DNA of 64,000 nucleotides from assembly GCA_002917075.1 (NCBI GenBank), contig NTMA01000017.1, positions 6,589-70,588 on the forward strand, given 5' to 3'. Numbering within the stretch: the first letter of the stretch is position 1; each line of letters starts with the position of its first letter. The notes beneath the pieces were generated by a model. That model was not told where the DNA came from. It searched no databases and saw only the letters and a program-made list of their open reading frames with translations. The translations under genes and the position numbers were made by a program. The DNA is from Hawksworthiomyces lignivorus (lineage: Eukaryota > Ascomycota > Sordariomycetes > Ophiostomatales > Ophiostomataceae). Positions 1 to 12,305 of this stretch are shown here, one piece after another.

Positions 1-669
1 CCCCCCCTCTTCTCCAGCCTCCTGTGACCCTGGTCAATCATTCCTCCTAATAAGGCAGGTTCACCACCGTGTCAGCCTAACTCCCTATTTGCTCTCCCCT
101 GTTAACACTTTTAACTGCTACTCTCCTTCGCGTATAACTCCCAGAAACCCATATATGCTTCGGTTGCCTCAAACATCGACCCTGTAAAGTACGAACAGTT
201 CTCGCCAACATCCATGGTGCGCTTCTGCGGGAGGAGCCGTACGATTAACCAGTTGAAGAAAAGATCTTTACAACGGTCAAAAGTGCAGTGCCATCAACCT
301 GCGATTAGGGCAGTGCCAGCGTCGTCGACCAGGGGTTCCTCTTGGTCAGGCTCCCAAGCGCTTAGACTTCCAATCGCCGGGAGAAGAGGGAGGGGGGGCT
401 GTTGGTTACGACACACTTCTGAGATGCTGTAGCCCCTGCATGTCACGAGGTTGTGTCTTCTAGCACAAGAATGCGTTCAAAAGGACTGCCAGTACTAGCG
501 AGAAGCACAGCAAATTCACACGGAAAAATTTCTGCCTTTTGACCAAATGAGACAACCACTTAGCTGCGGCTTGTTTTATGTATTTTCGTCCTGATTGTGC
601 ATTCATATTTCCTTTTTCCTGAGAGGAAATGAGGAAATACGAGAAATTCCCGGATCTTGCAGCCTTTCA

Positions 670-685
670 CCCCCCCCCCCCCCCC
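670..685. repeat. C16 homopolymer
   Basis: Sixteen consecutive C, then G, T and a further run of C. Simple tract of unknown effect, prone to slippage and sequencing error. Confidence 0.9.
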
Positions 686-2348
686 GTCCCCCCCTGTCGT
701 AGCATATGTAAGTACGACTAGGAAACTCTTCCGTGCGACGTAAATTGCGTGCCACCATGGTTTTGACAGGCTCCCACTGCAACTAGAAGTGAGGCTGAGC
801 AGGGAAAGAAACACGTCTTTAGTCACTGAAAGCCCGTCCCTGATTGCAGGCAGAGGCGCCTTTGTGTAATTGAGGCGCATATACGGACTACTCCGTTTGT
901 CAAAACAGTCTCGCAAGCTTTTGCTGGGGCTGTGCTGATAAGATAAGACGCAAAGAGCACAGCAAACTCGAGTACAGACATACAGTAGGTTGTGTTGATG
1001 GCTCCACCCACCAATCCCAGAGGAGCAGCGCCGAAACAAGCGTACATCTGAGGGCTTTCTTTTGTCTTTGACATCTTTAGCGATTCGCCTATCTTATCTT
1101 CGATATGAAGTTGCAGGAATGAAGGCAATAGACCAGCAAGGCACAATCAGGCTTGAGTGGGAAAAAAAAGAGAAAACGTGACCCACGCAGGCCTCCAGCG
1201 ACAGATGCAGATGCAAGACAAAGTGTCGAGTGCGGCACAGAGCGTCCAATTATAGAGGGCATCTTTGTTGTTATTCTCGTCCCTGCCCTATCTTCTCAAT
1301 CTTCTAGATCGATCCGACGCCATCATCGTGGCTTTTGGGAAATCTGCGCAGAATAACGACTCTTTATGCTGGCGGCGTAGAATGCCTTCTGTGGTTTAGC
1401 GCAGACTCAAGTCTACGCAGCAGGCCGCAACTATTGAAAGATACATTGATTCTGGGCGCGTCGCCCACAATATCCATAATATCTGCCAGATCAGGACATA
1501 ATTTAGGGCTGGCAGAGCGCTCCCATTTGCTGGAAGTGCGAGGGCAGCTTTCAGCATATCAAAATGATACCTATTCTGATATTTCCGAATTATTTATTCG
1601 ATTAATTTTATTCCTCTCCCTTCAGCCTTACATGCCGAGGCAAGTCTAGCTCCAGGACCAGATCGCCAGCAAAATGTTCACTAATCAGCTTTTGTGCTTA
1701 ATTTGCGATTTTGTCATCATCCTCCTTGTCGGGTCCAGTTTGGCTGGCCGACTAATCGGCATCCGACCACACAGAACGCATATGATAACTGGTGCACAGC
1801 AGTTGACTTTGCGCCACTTGGTCCCCTACCAGCCGAACATGGCAAGCCCGTGGGGAGCTGAGTGAAGAGAAATTGCCTGGTCTTTTCTTGTATCTCCTTA
1901 CGGCATGACCCCGTCGGAGTAGTCTATTGCCTGTAGGGCAGAGGAACGGGTGGCCATTCGCACCACGATTCGTCCTTCCACGCAACGGGCTTATGCAGCT
2001 CGCCTGGCCAGCCGTTGTCAATAGTACCACCTTGGATCCTATCGTCTATGTCTGCCTGTCTCGGTTGCATTTTGCCTGGCATCTCCGCTTAACATGCGTC
2101 TGCTGGGTCGGTTAGACCGTGGGAAGAGACTAAAATGTCCCAAGGCATATTACGTACTGGGGCGAGGATCGAGGGACGGAGTAATGTAAACAGAATGGGG
2201 CCTACTTAGTCTTGCTGCTGACCCTTGGTCCTTTGTATATCTTTGTTTTGACTACCGTCCCTCCTGCTGCCCGGATCTTCTTGTTGGGATTTTGATATTT
2301 TCTAATCATCTCTCCGTCTGGAAAGCACACTATAACCTTGCATTATTG

Positions 2349-2386
2349 TTCTGTTGAATCCCGTGTGTTCTGCTGAATCCCGTGTG
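2349..2386 (+). repeat. 19-bp tandem duplication upstream of the MFS gene
   Basis: Two adjacent 19-bp copies (2349-2367 and 2368-2386) share the core TGAATCCCGTGTG and differ at one position (T/C). They lie about 240 bp before the transporter ATG, so they could be a duplicated regulatory element or a recent slippage product. Confidence 0.85.
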
Positions 2387-2627
2387 CAATCGCGGGTTCA
2401 CTTATATACTCTTTCATTCCTCTATTGCCCCTTGTGTAGTCTCCTGTTCTTGCGATATATATATCTCACATCTCGTGACAGCGGATAGATTGCATTGGGA
2501 TCTTGCATTCATCCTTGGGCGTTGGGCGTGCGAAATATCACACGAGGTCCATTTCTATTGCAAAGTGACACAAAGAGGCAATTTATACGACTAGCATTGG
2601 GATCTCGATTCACCGCCCTTTCCTTCC

Positions 2628-4368
2628 ATGTCACTCGACATTGAGGCTAGCCGCGAGGCGGCTGGCTCGCCGGCCACCACTCTCCAGGACATCGAGAAGA
2701 AGGCGGCTGTAAGCGACGACCGACAGTCCCTCAGCGATGCCGCTACGATTAAAGGCATCGAGGGCGGCGCCGAGAGCGGCGCCGCAGACCTAAATATAAC
2801 CACAGAAAAATCCCGCCCCGAGGCCGTGGCCGAGACCGAGGCCGAGACCACCGTGTCTCAGCCGCTCCCGCTGACCGTCGACGACGAGGGCAACCCGGTC
2901 ACCTGGGACTGGGACACGGACAAGGCCAACCCGTACAACTGGACCAAGGGGCGCAAGTGGGCGATTGTGGGCTTCATCGCGAGCATCGGCTTCCTGACCT
3001 CCGTCAGCACCTCCATCATGAGCCCGGCCCACGGCGCCATCATGGAGGAATTCGGCGTCGGCAGCACCCTCGCCATGCTGCCGCTGACCTTTTACGTCAT
3101 CGCCCTCGGCATCGGGCCAGTCATCATCGGCGGCCCGCTGTCCGAGACCATTGGCCGCTTCCCCATCCTAGCGATCGGCACGCCGCTGGGCACCCTCTTT
3201 ACGATCGGCGCCGCGCTGTGTCCGACGTCGTCGCTGGCGGGCCTGTGCATCCTGCGCTTCCTGGCCGGCTTCGTGTTCGCCCCGAGTCTGGCTATCGCCT
3301 CGGGCATTCTGACCGAGACCTTCCGTCCCGTCGAGCGCGGCATCCCTTCGGCCATCTTCATTATGACGCCCTTTCTGGGCCCCGGCATGGGGTAGGTTGT
3401 GTCCAAGTTTGATTTCCGCCCTCTTTCTAGGGAGGGGCGACACATGCTAACAAAAACCTAGTCCTGTCATCGGCTCCTTTGCCATGCGCAAGGGCTGGCG
3501 CTGGACGCAGTGGACGCTCGTCTTCTTCGGGGCCTTTGCCATGATCATCACGGTGTTCTTCGGGCGCGAGACGTACCACCCGGTGCTGAAGCGGCGGCGC
3601 GCCAAGGAGCTGGGCATCACGCTGCCGCCCGAGGACCTGCGGCCGGAGATGTCGTGGACGCAGCGGATCTACAGGTTCCTGACGCTGGGCCTGATCCGGC
3701 CGCTGCACATGATGGTGGTGGAGCCCATCGTGGGCCTGTCGTGCCTGTACGTGGCGTGCGAGTTCGCGACGCTCTTCACCTTCTTCGCGGCGGTGCCGTA
3801 CGTGTTCGAGCTCGTGTACCGCTTCTCGCTCGAGCAGAGCGGCCTCGTGTTCCTGGGCATCGTGGTCGGCGTGGTGCTCGGCGTGCTGACCGTGCTGCTG
3901 TGCGACATCTTCATCTACCGCAAGCAGCAGGTGCCCGCGCACCGCGCCGCCCACGGCGGGCCCCCGCCGCCCGAGCACCGCCTGTACGCGGCCATGATCG
4001 GCAGCGTGGGCCTGCCGCTGGGCCTCTTCTGGTTCGGCTGGTCCGGCGCCCACCACACGCACTGGGCCAGCCCCGCCGTCGCCATCGTGCCCTTCGCCTG
4101 GGGCAACATCTGCATCTTCATCAACCTCATGCAGTACATGGGCGACGCCTACACGGGCGCCGTCGTCGCCAGCGCCGCCAGCGCCAACAGCCTCGCCCGC
4201 TACGTGCTCGCCGGCGTCTTCCCCCTCTTCACCCTGCAGATGTACGAGAAGCTCGGCATCGGCTGGGCCAGCAGCCTGCTCGGCTTCATCGCCGCCGCCC
4301 TGCTGCCCGTGCCCTGGCTCTTCTTCAAGTTCGGCGCGGCCCTCCGGGCGCATAGCCGGTACACTTAG
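2628..4368 (+). CDS. MFS multidrug-type transporter (DHA1-like)
   Basis: Two exons, 2628-3391 and 3462-4368, give 556 residues. The 70-nt intron has a GTAGGT donor, GCTAAC branch site and CTAG acceptor. It falls in the GPGMG/PVIG stretch of helix 5, which matches the antiporter motif C of drug:H+ antiporters. A polar, Glu-rich N-terminal tail of about 105 residues precedes about 12 hydrophobic helices. The first starts near KWAIVGFIASIGF, and the loop 2-3 signature GPLSETIGRFP corresponds to motif A. After helix 6 comes the ETYHPVLKRRRAKELG segment typical of fungal DHA1 exporters (FLR1/TPO-like). The family exports drugs or toxic metabolites across the plasma membrane; the substrate cannot be read from sequence. 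The 19-bp duplication upstream is the only promoter oddity. No biosynthetic genes adjoin it, so there is no evidence for a cluster role. Confidence 0.92.
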
Positions 4369-6260
4369 AAACGAGCAGAGAGGTGGGGGGAAGAGGGCGA
4401 GCGTGGACGGGGGAAGTGCAGGGGAGAGGTGAAGGTGATGTTTGAAAAAAAGGGTGGGCTGCAGGGGAGCGCCTACCTTTGTCTTTTGATCAAAAAGCGG
4501 CATCCTGATTCTTTTTTTTTTTTTTTAATAATCTCTCTAATTTTGGTTCCGGTGTTTTGTTTTTTTCTGGGTCACGCACTGGGATTGTTTTGACAGATCC
4601 CCATCGGTTGGCTTTGGCATCTTTCGTTCACACAAACAGTGGACATACATAATATTATCATCATATAGAGCGAAAATGAATAAAATGACCGCAAAAACGC
4701 GGATATAGGCGAAGACTGTTGTATCAAGGCACCATCGCTGTGAGCATGGCTCCATGGGCAGATCTTAGTATAATGCTTCATCGACAAGATGCCACAATAT
4801 TACATGAAAGATGTAATAGACTTACGTCATACATTCGACAAGCGCAGAGGATGCAAGTGCTACTTATTTTATTTTTATTTTATTTTTTATTTATTTAAAA
4901 AAAATAGTTCTTGGCAATGTTTAATATAGCCTCATCGTTCAGCCTCTAATAATCCATTCGCTGCTTATGTTTAGACATCAAATGTCTGTACAACCGACTG
5001 TACGACATACATATGATACATGAGAGCATAAGCCAAACTACGCCAAACTACGCCAAACCCACGCCAGCCGTACTCGTACTTTGCTGAACGAACGCTCCAT
5101 CCGTTGTTCTACCACCAGAACGAAGTCGAGTACGAGAACCCGCCAGCTTCCGGCTGCCACCAACCCAACAAATGCACTGTGACCCTTGTTGGCTAGCCCG
5201 CTGGACGCTCTCCCAATTAGGCTAAACCAAATTGGGCCACAATCTTTCTTGACAGGTAGCCACCAAACAGGGCAACGATCAAACCAGCCAGAGCCTCAAT
5301 GTGCCCATTCTCTTCTGTCGCCATCTCTCTCTGATGGCCGTCCAGAGATATCTTCGGCTCATGGATGCTCCTTGGAGATATCTGTGTGCTAGAGAAACGG
5401 TGTTTGAATTATCCTGTTTTTAAAATAGCTGAGAATTCTCTATCCTCTGCGGCAAGCACTGTCTAACATCCTGATTTCTGTCTTGGCGAGATCCGGTTTT
5501 ACTGTTCTCATGCATTGCGCTGGTTGAACGACTTGCAAAGCTGCTTCCTCTGAGGAAAGAAGTGCATTGCTTCATTGTAGGGCTATGTGGAAATGCGGCT
5601 GTTTCTTTTGTCTAATTGTCTTGTTTCTCCTGCCGCAAAACTTGGTCCTGGTTACTGTATGCCTCTTAAAAGCCCGCCAGGATACTTTAGGCACGGGTAG
5701 TTAATTGATTTTGCCATTCCATGCATTGCTCCGTTCCTGCGTATTCGCAAGGAAAAACGAAATCGAGTAGATTAAATTTCGTTTCGTCTTGGAGACACGC
5801 TATCTTTGACCTGTTGACTTTTTGTAGTCTTTAGCTACCCTCTGCTTTCTTTTTCCACTTTTTCCATCTCAGCTCTCCTGCGAGAGCTGTCGTCAGCCAT
5901 TCGATTGTGCACGCAGGTCCTTCTATACCCAAAGAAGAGTCCCAATCCTTGGAGTCTTCATCGTCTCAAAACGGTGAAACGTGACAAAACTCTTTTACAT
6001 CAACGCGTTACGATACGAGAGAGACACAGAGAAAAACCTCATCCCAGAGGCGAAGAGAGGAACGCCGGCTTTCTTAACGAAATTTCCGTTCCTGGCAGGG
6101 CGCCGATCTCTCGGCATGGATTGATCTAGGCTAGTCTTGCGATTCTTTGCATCTGTGCAAGTAAATCTTCAGCTATCCTCTTCTTGTCCAGCCTTCCTCT
6201 CCTCTTCATCCTTTCCGCTGCTGGTCTTCCCCCGCTACGACACTTTTCCATACTTATAAG
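4369..6260. other. Intergenic spacer, MFS to GT31
   Basis: No supportable gene. It holds the transporter 3' region with a long T run near 4510-4527 and an AT-rich block at 4860-4910. Three 10-bp copies of a (A/C)GCCAAACTA-like unit lie at about 5031-5058. The last few hundred bases would be the GT31 promoter. Confidence 0.55.
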
Positions 6261-8298
6261 ATGTGCCGCTGCATCCCCCACGCTTGGCGACGGCGCTGGC
6301 TGCGGTCCGGCGCAGCGATCTGCGCTTGTCTGGCCATTCTCTACTATTTCCTGCCCTACGACAGCACTCTGCGCCTGGCCATGCGCTTCAACTCGCAGCG
6401 GGTGGTCAACACCTTCGCCCCGCCTCCGCGGACCCTCGAGGCCTGGACGCTGACGACATTCTCTGCCAGCGGCGGAGCAGCAGCGCTGCCGAATGGCCGC
6501 CTGCCGGTCTTGTACGACGACGTCGGCATTATCCTCAAGACGGGCTACGGCACGCAGCACCGCGTGCCGGCGCAGATCCGTGCCCTGCGATTGCGGCCGC
6601 ACGCCGAGGACGCGGGCAGTGTTGTGGTGGTCGGCGACTTTGCGCGGGAGCTGGCCTACGACGAGGACGAGGACGACGCTGATAACGGGGCGGGCGAGAA
6701 GAAGGGCAGCTATTTCATCAAGGTGCATGACGTCATCGCGCTGTTGCTCGACAGCGGCGTGCTGGGCTCACGGGCCAGCTGTGCACGCGCGGAGAAATAC
6801 CGGGCGCTGGCGACGGCGGTGCGGGCGGGCGACGATGCGGAGGCCCGGCGCATCAGCGAGACCGCTGGCTGGGAACTGGATGCGATGAAGGTGGGTCTGA
6901 TTGATTTCTCTCTCTTTAATTTTTTTTTTTTTTTTGGTTCTTGACTTACATGCTAACCGTCGGCAGTTCATCCCCGGCCTGGAGCTCGCGTATACAGCGA
7001 TGCCCAACAAGGACTGGTACCTGCTGCTGGACGACGACACGTTTGTGGTGCCGGCGTCGCTGCGGCTGCTGCTGGCGCACCTGGACCCGGCGCGGCCGCA
7101 CTACATCGGTAACGCCGTGGGAGACTTTCGCGGCCGCTTCGCGCACGGCGGCTCGGCCGTGCTGCTGTCGCGGGCAGCCGTTGCGCTGCAGATGGCCAGG
7201 AGCAGCAGCAGCAGCAGGGGGCCGACGTCGAGCACGAGCAGCGTGGCTAGCGCGAACAGCAGCAGCGGCAGCTGGTCCCAGAAAGGCGGCTCCACAGTCG
7301 CGGCAGCCGCGACGGCGGCGCTGGGGGCGAGCGACAGCGGCGACGACAGCGGCGGCGTCCCGCGCAGCGCGCTGCTGCGCCAGGCGTACGTGGACTCGGT
7401 GACGGAGACGTGGGGCGACAAGCTGCTGGCGACGACGCTGCTCAAGGTCGGCGTGTACCTGGACGAGCGGTTCGCCCACCTGTTCAACGGCGAGCCGCCG
7501 CGCGCCGCCCACGTCAGCGCCGCCCGCTTCTGCCTGCCCATGGTGTCGCTCCACGGGCTGGCCCAGCCCGCCCAGATGGCCGAGGTGGGCCGCCTGTTTG
7601 CGCGCCTCGGCGACCGCCGCGCCTCCGGCGAGCGCAGCGAGGAGGACGAAAACCGCCTCGCCCCCGCCGTCGCCTGGGGCGACCTCTGGGCCCTCTACCG
7701 CCGCCCCTCCGTGGCCGCGCTGCTCCGCCGGCCCGTCCGCCGCGGCCGCGACTTTGTCGGCCGCCCGGGCCACGACGCCCTGTCGTCTGCGCTGGCCACC
7801 ACAGAGGCCGAGAACGTCAGCTCCGCCGAGGCGTGCCGCGTGCTCTGCGTCGGAGACGACGACGGCGAGGCCGGCCAAGCCCGCCGCGACCTTTCCGCGG
7901 CTCCCGACGCAGACGCCGACCACGACGACACCTCCGAGCAGGAGCGCCTCCAAGAGCGCGGGTTTGGCAGCCTGCACGGGTACGACAGCAAGTGCTTCGC
8001 CTGGATGTGGGACGCGGCCGCCCAGACGTGCACGACGAGCCCGTGGTTCGTCGTCGGCGAGGACGAAGGCAGCGATGACGACGACGACGACGACGAGCCG
8101 GCAGCACCGGCAGCGTCTGATTCTACCGCTTCATCGTCGTCCACGCTGCCAACAAAATATTCAGGCGTCAACGTGGCCCTGCTGCGGCAGCTGGTGGAGC
8201 GGTGCGGGCAGCGCGACGGCGCAGCCTGGAGAGAGAAGGACGGCGTCTACGAGTTCGAGTACAACAGCACTCAGAACTCCCGGCCAGAACAGCTCTGA
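6261..8298 (+). CDS. GT31 family glycosyltransferase with C-terminal PAN-like region
   Basis: Exons 6261-6890 and 6967-8298 give 653 residues; the 76-nt intron has a GTGGGT donor and GGCAG acceptor. A short basic N-terminus and one hydrophobic segment (about residues 18-34) indicate a type II Golgi membrane protein. The nucleotide-sugar/metal site is the Asp triplet at residues 232-234 in a WYLLLDDDTFVV context. It is followed by HYIGN and HGGSAVLLSRAA, as in fringe/beta-1,3-galactosyltransferase-like GT31 enzymes. A Ser-rich low-complexity insertion (about residues 290-345) interrupts the catalytic part. Cys pairs near 498-504 (EACRVLC) and 553-565 (CFAWMWDAAAQTC) resemble the PAN/apple-like tail of fungal GT31 proteins. 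An acidic Asp run follows near 580. The family transfers hexoses to glycans in the secretory pathway; donor and acceptor are unknown. Confidence 0.85.
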
Positions 8299-10108
8299 TG
8301 AGCTATGCTTCCAATGCTGCGTTGCGCAGCCTGGTAATGTTTAATGATGTAATTAAGCGAATGGCGTTCAATCTGAGCAATTTCCCTTTGCGAAAGCCAC
8401 TCTAGGCCGCCTCGCTGCCAATGGTGTAATGAGATCGTCGCGTCATACGTTTATGTGCCTATCCGCATGCAAAATAGGCATATGCGTGCAGAGCCCTCCT
8501 TATATACGTAAGTAATACGGCCTGTCTTAAATTGCTCGTACTCGTATGCCTCTTTCTTTTTTGCCACTCGCTCTTCCCCTTTTCACTCTAATCCAGTCCC
8601 AACGGTCCTCCTCGGTTCCTGTCTTGGCAGGCGCAACACGCGCGGCAGCCCACGCAGCGCATTCTTTCCCATGTGAGAAGACTGTTGAGACAGTGGGGGG
8701 GGCAGAGAGGCAAAACGCGTGACCTGTCTGACACCTGAGGGCCCTGAAATCTGTTGCCCTGAAAGCAGCGATCTAGGTTGCCCTACCTTAAATTTATGCT
8801 CAATGCCGCCCTCCCGGCCTGGCCTTGGCCTGGCCTGGCCACCCAATCCAAGAATGTTTTAGCGCCTCCTGTCCTAGCGGCCACCGGATGCGTACGTACG
8901 GCGCTTCTTTGACGTCAGTTGCTCTGCTCACAGTCTCGTTTGGGTGGTCAGCCCGCCAACTTTTGGCACAAAAACGTCATTTTAGAGAGGGGAAAGACAC
9001 CACGAAGACGGCGTAGTCCAGCGCTGTGGTGGTGTGTGTACATCTACTGGGAGCAGCTCTGCATCGAGAGAAACATGTAAATCGCACCTAGTTATCGCCA
9101 TCGAGCCAATCAAGCCAATCGAGCCAATCGAACCAATGGATGCTTTCACCCAGCGAGAGGGGGAAATGCAATTAGAGGGAAAACAAGGGGAACAAACAGC
9201 AAAGAGTTGAGATTGGGCTTAACCCGAAAAGGCGGCCCAGGTGCACTGTGAGAAAGTCTAATTCGCGAAGCTCAAAGCAGCATGTTCTCGTATTATTACT
9301 ACGGAGTTTATGGAGTTGCTTTGCGCCGAACAGAGTTGTGCCTTTCCCTTTTTCTAACATGCATATGTATGCTTAGGAGTCTTTTTGTTCACCAATCCCA
9401 TCTGCTTACGGATGGCTATTATTATAGAGTTTCTCTAATTTCCACTTGCAACCTCTTCTGGACCTCTCATCTCTTGCTTCATTTTCCCTCATTTTTCCAT
9501 TTCACCATTGTGCTAAGGAGTTGACTGCCCGTCTGTTCCCCATCTGGGTCCCATATTTTTTTTCTTCTTCTGCGCTCTCCACCCTTCGTCCTTTTGTCTT
9601 CCCTTTGGTCTCGCACGCGACACTGCCCAACCTCTGCTCGTGTCCTTCAGCCGTTTGTGTCGTTCAGACTCTTGCGACCCACTCTTCCCGGTCTCTTGGC
9701 AAGCAATCATTCGCATGCATACAAGTACTCCAGACACTGCTCCATATTATTTATTATTATATTGCATGCTTAGCATTTCCCCAAAAACCACCCATGCAAA
9801 GTCTGTCCGTCGCCCTCTCGTCTCTCGGCCTCTCTCTCTCCCCCTGCAGCTTGTTTGTTGGTCTCCTGGGACAGTCGTCTCGTTGCTCGTGACCGCCAGC
9901 TGAGAAATCTAGCATACCTATCTACCAAAACAACTATAACGTCACCCCAACAAAAAAACCTAAACAGGGAACGCCGCCCAAAACCCGTCCAAGGGTCATA
10001 TTCGCATTTCCTTCTTATTTTCTAGTCCTCTTCCACAAAAACATAAACGTTTCTCCCCTCCTAGTTTTTCCCTAGAGCTTCACACAGGCCTCTTATACAC
10101 TCCCCCCC
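8299..10108. other. Intergenic spacer / upstream region of the oxysterol-binding protein gene
   Basis: No supportable gene. Short GGCCTGGCC-type repeats lie at about 8816-8841. A four-fold CCAAT array is at 9101-9140. From about 9470 to 10108 the + strand is strongly CT-rich, as in many fungal promoters and 5' leaders, leading into the KES1-like start at 10109. Confidence 0.6.
9101..9140 (+). promoter_or_regulatory. Array of four CCAAT boxes at 9-bp spacing
   Basis: CCAAT occurs at 9106-9110, 9115-9119, 9124-9128 and 9133-9137, in repeats of the form TCGAGCCAA with small changes. CCAAT is the site of the fungal CBC/HAP complex. Here the array lies about 1 kb upstream of the KES1-like gene and about 0.8 kb past the GT31 stop, so its target is uncertain. 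It may instead be a simple 9-bp tandem repeat. Confidence 0.6.
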
Positions 10109-11535
10109 ATGGATTCTGCTTCTACTCAACAGTCCGCCGCCGCCGGCAGCAGCTGGGCTTCATTTGTCAAGGTAAGGAATTTGCCCTTCTCTTCCGCCGG
10201 CGTTAAGTCGGACTTGACGGTTTATGCGTAACTCCAGCTAACATTTTCTTCCCCCCCGCCGTTCCCTCTTTGCAGTCCATTGCTTCCTTCAATGGCGACC
10301 TCTCCAGCTTGACGGCCCCGCCGTTCATCGTCTCCGCCAAGAGCTTGACCGAGTTCAGCTCCTACTGGGCCGAGCACCCTGCGCTGCTCGCCGCTCCGGC
10401 GCACGAGCGCGACCAGGAGAAGCGCGCCGTCCTCGTGCTCAAGTGGTTTCTGTCCACCCTGAAGCAGCAGTACGCCAGCCGCAGCGAGCAGTATGGCAAC
10501 GAGAAGAAGCCGCTGAACCCCTTCCTGGGCGAGCTGTTCCTGGGCAAGTGGGAGGACAACGAGGCCCACGACGAGGCGGCCGGCGGCCAGCCCTGCGGCG
10601 TCACCGAGCTCATCAGCGAGCAGGTCAGCCACCACCCGCCCGCCACCGCCTACAGCATCACCAACCTGCCCACTGGCGTCCACCTCGAGGGCTACAACGC
10701 CCAGAAGGCCTCCTTCAAGAGCACCATCATCATCAAGCAGATTGGCCACGCCGTGCTGACCGTGCCGGTCCCCGCATCGAAGGGGGGCAGCAACGGCACC
10801 GCCGCCAAGGCGCCAGAACCGGACACCTATCTCATCACTCTGCCGTCCCTGCACATCGAGGGCCTCTTGTTCGGCTCGCCCTTCATCGAGCTCGACGGCG
10901 CCTCCTACATCGTATCTTCCACGGGATACACCGCGCGCATCGACTACAGCGGCAAGGGCTGGCTGAGCGGCAAGAAGAACAGCGTCACTGCCGTCCTCTA
11001 CCGGACGGGCGACGAAAAGAACGTCCTGTACAACGCCACCGGCCAGTGGACCAAGGCCTTCTCCATCTACAAGGGCGCCGCCCGGAGCAACGGTTCGTCG
11101 ACGCTCGTGGCCACCTACGAGCCCGAGCACGCCCCCGTGTGCCCCCTCACCGTGGCGCCCATCGAGGAGCAGCACCCGCTCGAGAGCCGCCGCGCCTGGC
11201 GCTACGTCGCCGCCGCCGTCGCCAAGGGCGACCTCGACACGCTCAGCTTCGAGAAGACCAAGATCGAGAACGCCCAGCGCGAGCTGCGCGCCCGCGAGAA
11301 GGAGGAGGGCCGCGTCTGGGAGCGCCGCTACTTCACCGCCCGGGCCGAGGGCGAAGAGGACCCCGTTCTCGCCAAGCTCGCTCGCCACGTCGGCCTCGCC
11401 GAGAACGGCGACAGCGACAAGACCGGCGGGCTCTGGCGCTTCGATCCGGCCAAGGCCGAGGTGGCCCGCAAGGCCGCTCTGCCCACCGAAGAGGAGGCTG
11501 TCGAGATCGCGCGGGTCTACCTGGGACAGGAGTAG
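10109..11535 (+). CDS. KES1: Oxysterol-binding protein, KES1/OSH4-like
   Basis: Exon 1 (10109-10171) encodes 21 residues and exon 2 is 10276-11535, for 440 residues, close to yeast Osh4/Kes1 (434). The intron has a GTAAGG donor and TGCAG acceptor. The family signature EQVSHHPP lies at residues 136-143. It follows the lid and PFNPFLGE-like region (here LNPFLGELF) and precedes the beta-barrel strands. The C-terminus has the expected helical segment rich in Lys/Glu, with RYFTARAEGEED. The PH, ankyrin and GOLD domains of long OSBPs are absent, so this is the short cytosolic class. That class exchanges sterol for PI4P between ER and Golgi/plasma membrane and opposes Sec14-dependent secretion. It converges with the deubiquitinase gene downstream. 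Confidence 0.95.
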
Positions 11536-12305
11536 AGAAGGGCACTGTAGTTTCTTTAGGGAGTTCTCTCTGGTATATTTTCCCTTGGTCTCTTACCTCT
11601 ATATATAAAAGCGATGAGTTATGCTGGGTTTTTGGTTTTGGTTTAATATGCCTTTAATTACATTTTCTGGGTCTTGTTTTCACGATACGCACAAGACTTT
11701 AGATGCCTTTCTTTCTTCCTAAGGGTTTTGCATAATAAGCACTTTTCTTGCGTCTTTCTATCCTAGACCATCCATAAAAAAACCCCCCCAAGCATTGGAA
11801 AAGCCGGAAAAACAAAAGAAAGAACAAGTATTGAATATGAAATAAAAAGTTTAACAATGACTGTTATAAGCTCTATTCTTCTCTACTTCCTCTCTTCTCA
11901 CCTCTCTCTTTAGGAAGGCATAAAATGCGGCTTTGGTTTGCCCTGTCATAAACTGGGCTCTCTATGTCACTTTATCGTCCCATGGCTTTTTTTATATCTT
12001 TCCCTTTTTTTTTCAGGTTGTTTGTCGGTGAGGGGGAAGTTCTCCTTATCTGCTTTCCCTCCCCCCAAACCCAAAAACCCACCTGATATGTACTGACTCT
12101 CGAAAGCCGCCTCTTCCCTTGAAAATGCTATATAACCTGAAAAGCCTCCCAAAAAGTTAAAAGGAATTTAAAAAAACAAAAAAGCACCGAATCCCATGCA
12201 AAAAAAGACAACGGCAAGGAGATATATAAAAAAGCACCAAAAAATGAATGGTCGTTGCTGCTGTTGCTGCTGGCGAAAAATGCACCGAACGCCTCTCCTT
12301 TTCAC
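11536..12305. other. Convergent 3' intergenic region
   Basis: Between the stops of the KES1-like gene (+) and the UBP16-like gene (-). AT-rich with A and T runs and several AATAAA-like or ATATAAAA stretches, consistent with two 3' ends. No gene seen. Confidence 0.6.

Larger units (their letters stand above)
1..2627. other. Gene-free stretch upstream of the MFS transporter
   Basis: No open frame here looks like a gene. The longest (- strand, 823-1146 and 560-1039) have no recognisable motif, and I would not call them. The stretch starts CT-rich, carries a run of 16 C at 670-685, and ends with a 19-bp tandem duplication at 2349-2386 about 240 bp before the transporter start. The right half presumably holds the transporter promoter. 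Confidence 0.55.

Noticed and set aside
823..1146. 107-codon hydrophobic frame on -
   Set aside because: Hydrophobic stretch and several Cys, but no motif, no splice-supported extension and no homologue I recognise.
3427..4503. 358-codon - strand frame across MFS exon 2
   Set aside because: Shadow frame of low-complexity His/Glu/Gly composition without motifs; the + strand gives membrane helices.
10222..11388. 388-codon - strand frame and 404-codon + frame over the KES1-like gene
   Set aside because: Both are compositional shadows; only the frame with EQVSHHPP matches a family.
2628..11535. Possible secondary-metabolite cluster (MFS, glycosyltransferase, sterol-transfer protein)
   Set aside because: No backbone synthase, tailoring enzyme or cluster regulator is present; the neighbours are housekeeping genes.
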